From a virus: DNA of 26,001 nucleotides. Within the stretch, counting starts at the first letter, position 1. Each line of letters begins with the position of its first letter. Shown here piece after piece: positions 1 through 6,651 of the stretch. Both the position numbers and the translations under genes were made by a program. The stretch spans positions 1-26,001 of IMG/VR virus record IMGVR_UViG_3300027728_000079; one strand, given 5' to 3'. Under the pieces are notes generated by a model that was not told where the DNA came from, ran no database searches, and saw only the letters and a program-made list of their open reading frames with translations.

Positions 1-16
1 ACCCGACCATTAAAAC

Positions 17-48
17 AAACCTGCATACTTTTGCGGGTTTTTTATTTT
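17..48 (+). terminator. Rho-independent terminator of an upstream unit
   Basis: Positions 17-25 (AAACCTGCA) pair with 32-40 (TGCGGGTTT) in a 9-bp stem with one G-U pair and a six-base loop. The stem runs into a T-rich tract up to about 49. It would end a plus-strand transcript entering from the left, so the leftmost complete gene belongs to a new transcription unit. Confidence 0.7.
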
Positions 49-53
49 TACAA

Positions 54-71
54 TGTTTGTACGTACAAACA
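54..71. repeat. 18-bp perfect palindrome
   Basis: TGTTTGTAC is followed directly by its reverse complement GTACAAACA with no spacer. It lies in non-coding DNA just after a terminator. A perfect uninterrupted palindrome of this length is typical of a binding site for a dimeric regulator, but no regulator is encoded in the window. Function is inferred only. Confidence 0.5.
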
Positions 72-155
72 ATTTGAATTTTTAAAAATTGCCATCAATC
101 TTTACTTAAACGTGCTTTATATCTAAATTAGTAAACAATATTACATCTTGGCAGA

Positions 156-420
156 TTTGACAGATAAAAAAAATCTGTCAAAAGCTGAACGCCTACTATA
201 AGTAAGGATATAGTAGTACTTTTGACAGATGACAGATTTTTTTATAAAAAAGTATATAGAAAAATATATTTATTTATAGCCCTATTTTTACAATGTTATT
301 TCTATATAACAGAGTCAAAATGCAAATTATCTGTCATCTGTCAAAAAATCGGCTAAAAACGTTGATGCTCTAAGAAGATAGCTTTTGACAGATGAAAATA
401 CATCTGTCCTATCTGACAAA
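156..420. repeat. Array of GACAGAT / ATCTGTC elements
   Basis: Eight exact copies of the 7-mer occur. Forward copies are at 159-165, 224-230, 231-237 and 387-393. Reverse copies are at 173-179, 329-335, 336-342 and 402-408, with a one-mismatch reverse copy at 411-417. Each forward copy has a reverse partner. The tandem pair TTTTGACAGATGACAGAT (220-237) is exactly inverted at 329-346, flanking about 91 bp of roughly 85% A+T DNA. This is what iterons around a melting element, or paired operators, would look like. Confidence 0.75.
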
Positions 421-439
421 AAATTAAAAACTATTATTA

Positions 440-472
440 TTTGTTTTCAATTAAATAATATTGTTATATTTG
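440..472 (+). promoter_or_regulatory. Bacteroidota-type promoter for the nuclease gene
   Basis: A TTTG at 440-443 lies 21 bp upstream of TATATTTG at 465-472, matching the Bacteroidota sigma-factor consensus (TTTG near -33, TAnnTTTG near -7). The -7 element ends only three bases before the ATG at 476, so transcription would begin at or very near the start codon. Confidence 0.65.
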
Positions 473-475
473 CCC

Positions 476-826
476 ATGAACTTATCCGAAGACCGATTAC
501 AATCCGATTGCTTCCAATGGTTTCATAATACTTATCCTGATTTGCGAGGGTTATTGTGGCACGTTCCGAACGGTGGGAATAGAAACGCACATGAGGCAAA
601 TAAACTTAAAGCAATGGGAGTTGTTGCAGGGGTTGCTGATTTGCATTTTTATTATAATGGCAACCTACACCTATTTGAACTTAAAACAGAAATTGGTAGG
701 CTATCGCCAGCACAGGAATTGTGGTTAGCAAAAATTGAGTATCAAGGTGCAAAAGTCAACATCGTGCGTGATTTCGCTACTTTTCAATATATTATTAATA
801 ATTTAATATCAAATGGCAGCAACTAA
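476..826 (+). CDS. VRR-NUC domain nuclease (PD-(D/E)XK superfamily)
   Basis: This 116-aa protein is almost entirely one VRR-NUC domain. Visible motifs are HVPNGG (residues 29-34), the conserved GVADLHF around Asp55, FELKT with Glu68 and Lys70, and Gln80 in the following helix, which together give the PD-(D/E)XK metal-binding core. VRR-NUC proteins act on branched or flapped DNA, and phage versions are usually stand-alone like this one. A role in resolving replication or packaging intermediates is inferred from its position next to the terminase genes. The ATG at 476 is preferred over an upstream TTG at 461, because the promoter's -7 element lies between them. It overlaps the next gene by 14 bases in another frame. 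Confidence 0.85.
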   Translation: MNLSEDRLQSDCFQWFHNTYPDLRGLLWHVPNGGNRNAHEANKLKAMGVVAGVADLHFYYNGNLHLFELKTEIGRLSPAQELWLAKIEYQGAKVNIVRDFATFQYIINNLISNGSN

Positions 827-1043
827 TCAACGCCCCCACAAACTACCAACCAAGCCCTACAAACCATTATCTGAGCAAATAAGTATGTTGGGTATAGAAT
901 CAGCTTATTTTTCGCACGGTGGAAAGAATTTTGAAATTGTGGCAACAAATGTTAAACCGCATATTCATACAATTAAGAATTGTGAAACGGGTTCCACGAT
1001 TGAAATGCTTCATAGTAGATTGATTGCTTTGTCGCAGTCTTAA
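813..1043 (+). CDS. Small hypothetical protein
   Basis: This 76-aa protein is not recognised. It is soluble, with no membrane segment or signal peptide. The N-terminus is rich in Pro and Lys (residues 7-18), and the rest alternates polar and hydrophobic residues as a small mixed alpha/beta fold might. Its ATG lies inside the end of the nuclease gene (14-base overlap), so the two are probably translated from one transcript. A strong hairpin terminator follows at 1121-1160, so the unit seems to contain just these two genes. Confidence 0.65.
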   Translation: MAATNQRPHKLPTKPYKPLSEQISMLGIESAYFSHGGKNFEIVATNVKPHIHTIKNCETGSTIEMLHSRLIALSQS

Positions 1044-1065
1044 TTGTTGTTTTGTATGGTAACTA

Positions 1066-1097
1066 TTGCATCTTATTGTTTTTTATTATTATCTTTG
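1066..1097 (+). promoter_or_regulatory. Promoter-like element with no downstream ORF before a terminator
   Basis: TTG at 1066-1068 and TATCTTTG at 1090-1097 are separated by 21 bp, the same spacing as the promoter at 440-472. Directly after it, CCTCA (1098-1102) and TGAGG (1107-1111) form a small hairpin, and a terminator lies about 25 bases further on. The promoter would therefore drive a transcript of about 60 nt. Confidence 0.5.
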
Positions 1098-1101
1098 CCT
1101 C

Positions 1102-1160
1102 ATAGTTGAGGTTTAAATTAAATGCGCAGTTTCGTGATTGGTTCTGCGCATTATTTTTTT
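1102..1160 (+). ncRNA. Candidate short non-coding RNA
   Basis: The segment between a full promoter match (1066-1097) and a strong terminator (1121-1160) contains no ORF of note. The expected RNA of about 55-60 nt would carry an AT-rich single-stranded stretch (1112-1120) and a terminal 9-bp hairpin. The alternative is that the hairpin only terminates the upstream two-gene unit and the promoter match is chance. Confidence 0.35.
1121..1160 (+). terminator. Rho-independent terminator
   Basis: AATGCGCAG (1121-1129) and CTGCGCATT (1144-1152) form a perfect 9-bp stem with a 14-base loop. It is followed by seven T residues at 1154-1160. It separates the nuclease unit from the terminase unit, whose promoter begins within the hairpin region. 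Confidence 0.8.
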
Positions 1161-1171
1161 ATGTAAATTTG
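1138..1171 (+). promoter_or_regulatory. Promoter for the terminase operon
   Basis: TTG at 1138-1140 is 23 bp upstream of TAAATTTG at 1164-1171. The -7 element ends four bases before the terminase small-subunit ATG at 1176, so the message is predicted to be leaderless or nearly so. This is the same geometry as at the nuclease gene. Confidence 0.6.
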
Positions 1172-1175
1172 CGGT

Positions 1176-1637
1176 ATGTCAGCACCTAAAGGAAATGAAT
1201 TTTGGAAGAATAGGTCAAAGCATGGAAGAGATAAGATTTTCTCTTCTCCAGAACTATTTTTGGAAGAATCTTTAAAATACTTTCAATGGTGCATTGATAA
1301 TCCATTTATTGAAGTTGATTTTAGAGGTAAAGATGCTAAAGAAGTTTATATTCCAAAGATGCGACCTTTTACTTGGGATGGTCTTGAATTATTTCTAGGA
1401 GTTGAAAGTTTAAGAGAGTATAAAACAAACCCTGATTACAAAGAATTTTCCCAAGTCATAGCACGTATTGGCAAAATCATCTACGACCAAAAATTTTCTG
1501 GAGCCGCTGCTGGCTTTTTAAATCCAAATATTATCGCTCGCGATTTAGGACTAAAAGAGCAGTCCGATGTAACAAGTGGAGGCGAAAAAATTAACCAAGT
1601 AATAAATTGGGGAGACAAGCAAATACCAATTTCATAA
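1176..1637 (+). CDS. terS: Terminase small subunit
   Basis: This 153-aa protein resembles the P22/Sf6 gp3-like DNA-packaging proteins. The recognisable part is near residues 108-130, where AGFLNPNIIARDLGLKEQ matches the conserved 'N-x-IIAR-x-LGL' helix of that family, preceded by a helical region with a conserved-looking FTWDGLELFLG (about 65-75). The small subunit oligomerises, recognises the packaging start site on phage DNA and hands it to the large subunit. Its 3' end overlaps the large-subunit ORF by 31 bases if the TTG start of that gene is correct. Position directly upstream of the large terminase supports the call. The GACAGAT array about 0.8 kb upstream is a possible recognition target, but that is speculation. 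Confidence 0.8.
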   Translation: MSAPKGNEFWKNRSKHGRDKIFSSPELFLEESLKYFQWCIDNPFIEVDFRGKDAKEVYIPKMRPFTWDGLELFLGVESLREYKTNPDYKEFSQVIARIGKIIYDQKFSGAAAGFLNPNIIARDLGLKEQSDVTSGGEKINQVINWGDKQIPIS

Positions 1638-2899
1638 CTCTTTCACCAAAGCAGTGTGAAGCGATGGATGCTATTGCTTCAGAAAAATACACCTTTATTT
1701 TATTTGGTGGGGCAATGGGTGGTGGTAAGACTTTTTGGGGACTAACTGCACTGCTTATAATGTGTAAGTTATTTCCTAAATCAAGATGGTGCGTTGTGAG
1801 GGAAGATATGGAAAAGATTAGATCAACCACAATTCCATCATTTAGAAAGTTGAATCCGCCAGGGCGATTATTTGAAAGCCCGTTTCATTATGTTCATACA
1901 AATGGCAGTGAAATACTTTTTAAGGGTGAAAATTACAACAACGATAAAGAACTGAATTGGTTGAAAGGTTTAGAGGTTTCTGGATTCTTGTTTGAGGAAA
2001 TAAACGAATGCAATCTTGATACTTTACAAATTTCATTTGGTAGGATTGGTAGATGGGAATCGAATCCACGGCCAAAGCCAATAATTATGGCAACATGCAA
2101 CCCATCAAAGAATTGGGTTAAAAAGGAAGTTTACGATAAATATATTAATGGAACGCTTCCTAATAAATGGCTTTACATTCCTTCAAAGATTACTGACAAT
2201 CCTTATGTAACTGAGGACTATTTGGAATCACTTAAAAATATGCCGCCGCATAAATACCAGCAGTTTGTTGAAGGTGATTGGAATGTTGATGTTCCCGTTG
2301 ACAATCCATTTTTAGATGATTTCAACGAGCAAAAGCACGTTGCACCATTGCCTTTAAAGTATAATGTACACTTACCATTAATTATATCAATTGACTTTAA
2401 CTTAAACCCATTTTGTGCAATATTAGCGCAAGAACACGTAAGAAATGCTTGGATATTAGAAGAAGTAAGTATTGAAAATGGAAACATTGGTAAGATGTGC
2501 GAAACAATTAGAAAGATATTGGAGCGCGAAGGAATTACTAAAGCAAAGTTAAGAATAACAGGTGATGCGATGGGTAATAGGGGTGAAATTAGCCAGCGCG
2601 ATAATGCATCTCTTTACATTCAGATTATGCGCGAACTGGGACTAAGTAAAACACAATTTGAGGTAAAAGCAAATCCGAAACATTCAAACTCTCGCGCAGA
2701 TTGCAATCAAATACTTCGCAAGTTAAATGTACTAATAAGCCCAACATGCAAGGGGTTTATAACAGATTGTTTAAAGGTTGCTTGTGGTCCTGATGGAGAA
2801 ATTATAAAGAGTAATAGAAAAATAATTGAGCAAAGAGCCGATTTCTTAGATTGCTTTCGTTACTTTTGCAATACATTTTTAAAAAAATATATTCAATGA
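1607..2899 (+). CDS. terL: Terminase large subunit (packaging ATPase and nuclease)
   Basis: This 430-aa protein has a complete two-domain terminase layout. In the ATPase domain an adenine-binding Q motif (LSPKQ, residues 12-16) precedes Walker A GGAMGGGKT (34-42), Walker B FLFEE (127-131, Glu130/131) and a coupling motif ATCNPS (162-167). The RNase-H-like nuclease domain shows acidic residues in SIDFN (Asp263), ITGDA (Asp320) and ADFLDCFRY (Asp412/Asp415). The enzyme pumps DNA into the prohead through the portal and cuts it. The start is uncertain: TTG at 1607 keeps the Q motif, whereas the first ATG (1664) would remove it. The stop overlaps the next ATG as ATGA. Confidence 0.93.
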   Translation: MGRQANTNFITLSPKQCEAMDAIASEKYTFILFGGAMGGGKTFWGLTALLIMCKLFPKSRWCVVREDMEKIRSTTIPSFRKLNPPGRLFESPFHYVHTNGSEILFKGENYNNDKELNWLKGLEVSGFLFEEINECNLDTLQISFGRIGRWESNPRPKPIIMATCNPSKNWVKKEVYDKYINGTLPNKWLYIPSKITDNPYVTEDYLESLKNMPPHKYQQFVEGDWNVDVPVDNPFLDDFNEQKHVAPLPLKYNVHLPLIISIDFNLNPFCAILAQEHVRNAWILEEVSIENGNIGKMCETIRKILEREGITKAKLRITGDAMGNRGEISQRDNASLYIQIMRELGLSKTQFEVKANPKHSNSRADCNQILRKLNVLISPTCKGFITDCLKVACGPDGEIIKSNRKIIEQRADFLDCFRYFCNTFLKKYIQ

Positions 2900-3231
2900 G
2901 TTGTTGCCCAACAGAATGTTACAGAATTAAAGTTGCTGATTCCTGTATAAGCGAGGATAATGTTTTGATTTTCGGAACGATTGAAGAAATTAACACGCAA
3001 GTAACATTTCAACAGTTAAACCAAGCAAGCGGAAGGATTGACCAATTCTTGTTAACTTCTGATGTGACGGGTGAATTAATGTATGCGCCAGAAACGCCGC
3101 AATACTTTTCGAAGCGCACACCTTTTAGATTTATATTTTACATTTACACTGATGGTTATCCTGAGCAAGTGCCAGTAACAATTGATGGAGTTCTGTACGA
3201 TTGTGTTGAGGTAACATTTGGAGTGATATGA
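2896..3231 (+). CDS. Small hypothetical protein of the tail region
   Basis: This 111-aa protein begins at the ATG that overlaps the terminase stop codon (ATGA), so it is probably translationally coupled. An upstream in-frame ATG at 2851 would lie deep inside the terminase gene and is less likely. The protein is beta-rich with no membrane segment, and several Cys residues sit at the N-terminus (MSCCPTEC). The family is not recognised. Its place between terminase and tail genes suggests a small virion or assembly protein. Confidence 0.75.
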   Translation: MSCCPTECYRIKVADSCISEDNVLIFGTIEEINTQVTFQQLNQASGRIDQFLLTSDVTGELMYAPETPQYFSKRTPFRFIFYIYTDGYPEQVPVTIDGVLYDCVEVTFGVI

Positions 3232-3425
3232 GCCTACTTAACATACCAAAAGGATTTTATCTAATGGCAACAAACAACAAAGATACGATTGCTATGAAGG
3301 ACGCAAGATTAAAAATTTGCGGTGAATGCCCAAAGGCTAAAGCAGGATTCTGCAAAGAATGCGGCTGTATGTTGGCGGCAAAGACAAGAGTTAAATCAGA
3401 AAAATGCCCGTTGGGTAAATGGTGA
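3228..3425 (+). CDS. Small zinc-ribbon-like protein (four CxxC-type cysteine pairs)
   Basis: This 65-aa protein has a C-terminal half with the pattern ICGECP...FCKECGCML...KCPLGKW (residues about 31-65), the signature of a small Cys-rich family common in phages (of the DUF6171 type, recalled from memory). It likely binds zinc. The ATG at 3228 overlaps the preceding stop (ATGA). A second in-frame ATG at 3264, preceded by a better A-rich tract, is also possible and would leave the whole Cys domain intact. Function is unknown; the conserved ending CPLGKW is typical of the family. Confidence 0.8.
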   Translation: MSLLNIPKGFYLMATNNKDTIAMKDARLKICGECPKAKAGFCKECGCMLAAKTRVKSEKCPLGKW

Positions 3426-3453
3426 CATATACCAAGCAAACCAAACCAAAATT

Positions 3454-4050
3454 ATGTTAAAACTATTAAGAAATTTCCGCGCCAATAAAGCGCAAAAAGA
3501 ATATAAAGGCAAATTGAAATATTTGTTTACTGCAAGTAACGGTGAAATGTTTTACACATTCCCTTCTGACTTAGCACAGCCTTTAAATAGATTTGCAAAG
3601 GTTCAGTATTTACTTGAAAGATTAAATTCTGGACTAAGCGGTGAAGAGTTAGAAAAGATTACCACAATAATGAAATCTGCTATTCATGGAGGACTTAAAG
3701 ACCCAAAGAACAGCGCACAGATTGCTGCGTGTGTAAGCCTTATTGAAATGCGAAAAGGTGATGTGATACATAAGGATATTTTACTCAACATTGCCGCAAT
3801 GTTAATCATTGGAGAAAAAGAAGATCCAATGATAATTAGCGATGACTACCATCAACACAAACTTGACATCTTCAGCAAAGAAATTGAAACGACATCGCCG
3901 CACTCTTTTTTTTTGCGAACTTCCTTACATCCGCTACTAGGGTTAACACGTATTTCAGAACAAGAATTGCAAATGTTGTGGGAGGAAAATCTGAACAAAC
4001 AGAAGCAGTTGAAACAGATGCTAAACAATTGGATGTCAATGTTAGAATAA
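3454..4050 (+). CDS. Tail assembly chaperone-like protein, short (zero-frame) product
   Basis: This 198-aa helical protein is encoded just upstream of the tape measure gene, the position of the lambda G / GT tail chaperones. The ATG at 3454 is chosen because the earlier part of the frame overlaps the zinc-ribbon gene. No clear family motif is visible; the call rests on position and on the frameshift arrangement. A run of nine T residues (3906-3914) falls in codons for SFFL. After it the zero frame continues for 45 codons to the stop at 4048-4050, while the -1 frame stays open to 4196. Chaperones of this kind coat the tape measure protein during tail assembly. Confidence 0.7.
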   Translation: MLKLLRNFRANKAQKEYKGKLKYLFTASNGEMFYTFPSDLAQPLNRFAKVQYLLERLNSGLSGEELEKITTIMKSAIHGGLKDPKNSAQIAACVSLIEMRKGDVIHKDILLNIAAMLIIGEKEDPMIISDDYHQHKLDIFSKEIETTSPHSFFLRTSLHPLLGLTRISEQELQMLWEENLNKQKQLKQMLNNWMSMLE

Positions 4051-4196
4051 GCCAGCAGGACAAACAGTTTAAAGAGCATCTATTTGACATTGGTATGTTT
4101 GCAGAAAAGTCACTGGATGAAATGCTAAGTACTTCTGTTGAAGAATATTTAATTATATTTGCGAAATACTTTAATTTCAAAAAAAATGGCAGATGA
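3888..4196 (+). CDS. Probable -1 frameshift extension of the tail chaperone (GT-like)
   Basis: The frame is open from just after a TGA at 3885-3887 to the TGA at 4194-4196. It overlaps the chaperone's zero frame by 163 bases and then covers the gap to the tape measure gene. A -1 slip at the T run would fuse about 153 residues of the chaperone to 94 new residues, giving about 247 aa. The extension is hydrophilic with an acidic helical ending (EKSLDEMLSTSVEEYLIIF), as coding sequence would be. The first ATG within it (3978) lacks a good start context and would give only 72 aa. An alternative is a natural indel in the T run. Confidence 0.6.
   Translation, partial: NDIAALFFFANFLTSATRVNTYFRTRIANVVGGKSEQTEAVETDAKQLDVNVRISQQDKQFKEHLFDIGMFAEKSLDEMLSTSVEEYLIIFAKYFNFKKNGR
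3906..3915 (+). promoter_or_regulatory. Slippery site for -1 ribosomal frameshifting
   Basis: Nine T residues are followed by G. Read in the zero frame as tcT-TTT-TTT-TTG, it contains two overlapping X-XXY-YYZ heptamers, T-TTT-TTT and T-TTT-TTG. It lies immediately before the region where both the zero and -1 frames are open. No convincing downstream pseudoknot was identified by eye. Confidence 0.6.
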
Positions 4197-6651
4197 AGTA
4201 ATTGTAATCTTAGGGGCTGAGGTTGAAGGTTACACCGCGCAGATTAAATCAGCCATTGGAGCAAATGATAAGTTGGAGCAATCCGCAAACGAAACGTCTG
4301 CACAAATAAGTAAAGACTTTGCTCAAAGCGGCAAAGCAATTCAACAAGCATTTGCAGGGAAAGAGGTTTCTAAGTCATTAGACCAAACAAAAAAGTCAGC
4401 AACCGAACTAAAGGCGCAGATTAAGGCACTTTACGATGAGGAAGTTCGATTACTTATGATTTCAAAGAATGTTGCAACAGGTGGAGTTGGAGCGGTAAGA
4501 AAAGAGGCGGCTTTGTTAAGGTCGCAGTTGGGAGTGCTAAGCGGTGAATTAAACAAGACAGGAAGCGAAATAGAAAAGGCTGCAAAGAAAGGTTTAACTT
4601 TAACGGGCCAACTTCGTAATTTAAAGAATGAAATTTCACTACTTGCAGCAAGCGGTCAAGGTGGTTCAAAAGCATTCACAGACTTAACAATAAAAGCCGC
4701 GCGATTAGAAACCCAAATTGGAGATACAAGGGAAAGGGTGCGTGTTCTTGCCAGCGATACTTTCAAATTCGATGCAGCAGTTCAAGGAGTTCAAGCTGTT
4801 GCGGCTGCTTTTGCAGGGGTGCAAGGAGCAATTGCTTTGTTTGGTGCAGAAAGTGAAGAAATAAACAAAGCATTATTAAAAGTTCAAGCATCATTAGCAC
4901 TTGTTGCGTCGGCTCAAGAGTTTGCAAATTTGGTGACGGGGGAAGGAGCATTAAAGGTGGCAATAACTACTGGAGCGCAAACATTATACGCCTCATCACT
5001 TGGAGCCACAACAACAGCTTTAAAAATATTTAGAGGCGCTTTAATTACAACTGGTTTAGGGGCTTTAGTTGTTGCACTTGGATTTGTTATTGCAAAACTT
5101 CAACAATTTGCTGAAAGTTCAACGGCGGCCGCTGCGGCTGTAAAGGCTGCTAATGCCGCACAAATTGAATCATCAAAAGCTCTTGTAAAAGCACAATTAG
5201 AATTAGATGTTACGCGTGGAAAAATTACCCAAGCAGAATTTGATAGACAAATTGCTTTAGCTGATTTTACAAATAAATTATCTGCTGAGTTACTTGCGCA
5301 AAAAAGACGTGTTGCCGATGCTGAATTAGAGATTGAAAGCGCAAAGCAAAAGCGTTTATTATTACTTATTACCGCACCTTTAGTTGATGCAAACAAAGTT
5401 GTAAGAGATGCTGAAGGTAAAAAGGCCGCGATAATTGCGGATGGTGAAAAAACAATAGCTAATTTAAGAGGTGAGTTTAATAAGCAGGAGCAAAAAAGAA
5501 TTTTAGATGCGAATAAAAAAGAGATTGAAGATACTAAGAATAAAGAAATTCAAAAAATACAGATTGAACTCACTTACCAAACAATAAGAGGTGAACTTAT
5601 TGTTGCTCAATCTAAGAAAAGATTTGCTGATGTTGCTGTATTGGAAGCAGAATTGGATGTTTTACGTAATAAAGATTCAATTGAGGCGCAAAAAAATCTT
5701 ATAAAAGCTAAATTAAAGGCTGATTTACAAGGTTATGAATTAGAATTTGACGCGGCAAAGCAAGCGAATGATGATTTGGAGGCGGCAAAGGCTACATATT
5801 TAGCAAAAATAAAATTAACTCAAGAAAAAGCCTCGCAAGATACAATTGCATTAACCCAAGAGACTAATAAAAAGATTTTAAAATCTGATGAAGAATTAAC
5901 TATAAGCCAAATCGGATTAATTGAATTAAGAAGACGCGCAAGGGAAAAGGAAGCAAATGCCGCACTAGATATTTCTAAACAAATAGTAACAGAATTGTTT
6001 GAATTTGGCGCACAGCTAAATGCGAATTCTATTGCTGATTTAGAGGCAAGTAAAGAAAAGGAGTTGCAGGCTGCTGGAGATAATGCAGCCAAAAGAAAAG
6101 AGATTGAAGAAAAATATTTAATTGAAGTAAGGAAACTACAGCGTAAACAAGCGATTTCCGATAAAGCGCAGGCATTGTTTAACATCGCAATAAATACGGC
6201 AACGGCAATATCTAAGGCAATCCCCAACCCCGCATTAGTTGCATTAGCTATTACATTAGGTGCTATCCAAGCAGCGACAGTTGCAGCGCGTCCAATTCCA
6301 AAATTTGAAAAAGGTGGATTGGTTAAAGGTGCGCGTCACTCACAAGGTGGTGTATTGGCTGAATTAGAAGGCGAAGAATACATTACAAACAGAAACGCAA
6401 CAAGAAAAAACCGCGCACTACTTGAAGCAATTAATACAGGCAAAGAAAAAGAATTTATTTACAAACGTTTTCAAGTCCCAATCATTCAAGCCTCACAATC
6501 TGCATCAATAAATCAAAAGTTGAACGCTAAGTTAGATTCATCAAGAATGGAGCGCGAACTGCAAACAAGTAGAAAAGCTGAAAAGCAAAACACTAAAGAA
6601 ATGATAAAAGCTATTGCAAACAACAAATCATTAAGAAGTACTTGGAACTAA
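4186..6651 (+). CDS. Tail tape measure protein
   Basis: This is an 821-aa protein from the ATG at 4186, which follows a run of eight A residues; an upstream in-frame ATG at 4159 lies inside the chaperone extension. It is mainly long amphipathic and coiled-coil helix (about residues 30-180 and 310-650), rich in Ala, Lys, Gln and Glu. A hydrophobic stretch lies near 284-305, and a second near 680-700. The C-terminal segment has the typical phage motif FEKGGLVKGARHSQGG (707-722), followed by an EGEEYITNR stretch (about 728-736). Tape measure proteins set tail length and help DNA enter the cell. With about 0.15 nm per residue, a tail near 120 nm would be expected. The stop overlaps the next start as TAATG. 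Confidence 0.92.
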   Translation: MADEVIVILGAEVEGYTAQIKSAIGANDKLEQSANETSAQISKDFAQSGKAIQQAFAGKEVSKSLDQTKKSATELKAQIKALYDEEVRLLMISKNVATGGVGAVRKEAALLRSQLGVLSGELNKTGSEIEKAAKKGLTLTGQLRNLKNEISLLAASGQGGSKAFTDLTIKAARLETQIGDTRERVRVLASDTFKFDAAVQGVQAVAAAFAGVQGAIALFGAESEEINKALLKVQASLALVASAQEFANLVTGEGALKVAITTGAQTLYASSLGATTTALKIFRGALITTGLGALVVALGFVIAKLQQFAESSTAAAAAVKAANAAQIESSKALVKAQLELDVTRGKITQAEFDRQIALADFTNKLSAELLAQKRRVADAELEIESAKQKRLLLLITAPLVDANKVVRDAEGKKAAIIADGEKTIANLRGEFNKQEQKRILDANKKEIEDTKNKEIQKIQIELTYQTIRGELIVAQSKKRFADVAVLEAELDVLRNKDSIEAQKNLIKAKLKADLQGYELEFDAAKQANDDLEAAKATYLAKIKLTQEKASQDTIALTQETNKKILKSDEELTISQIGLIELRRRAREKEANAALDISKQIVTELFEFGAQLNANSIADLEASKEKELQAAGDNAAKRKEIEEKYLIEVRKLQRKQAISDKAQALFNIAINTATAISKAIPNPALVALAITLGAIQAATVAARPIPKFEKGGLVKGARHSQGGVLAELEGEEYITNRNATRKNRALLEAINTGKEKEFIYKRFQVPIIQASQSASINQKLNAKLDSSRMERELQTSRKAEKQNTKEMIKAIANNKSLRSTWN

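Larger units (their letters stand above)
1..475. other. Non-coding control region upstream of the packaging genes
   Basis: There is no credible gene in these 475 bases. In order it contains a terminator (17-48), an 18-bp palindrome (54-71), a 10-bp inverted repeat (156-165/173-182), an 8-bp inverted repeat (193-200/209-216), a GACAGAT array (156-420), a very AT-rich core (238-328), and a promoter (440-472). The 15-bp sequence TATTTTTACAATGTT occurs twice, at 43-57 and 283-297. The density of symmetric elements suggests an origin of replication, an operator cluster or a terminase recognition site; sequence alone does not decide among these. Confidence 0.6.

Noticed and set aside
4154-4161. TATATTTG upstream of the tape measure gene
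   Set aside because: It matches the -7 consensus, but it lies in the coding sequence of the chaperone extension, with the nearest TTG only 13 bp upstream. Chance is likely in AT-rich code.
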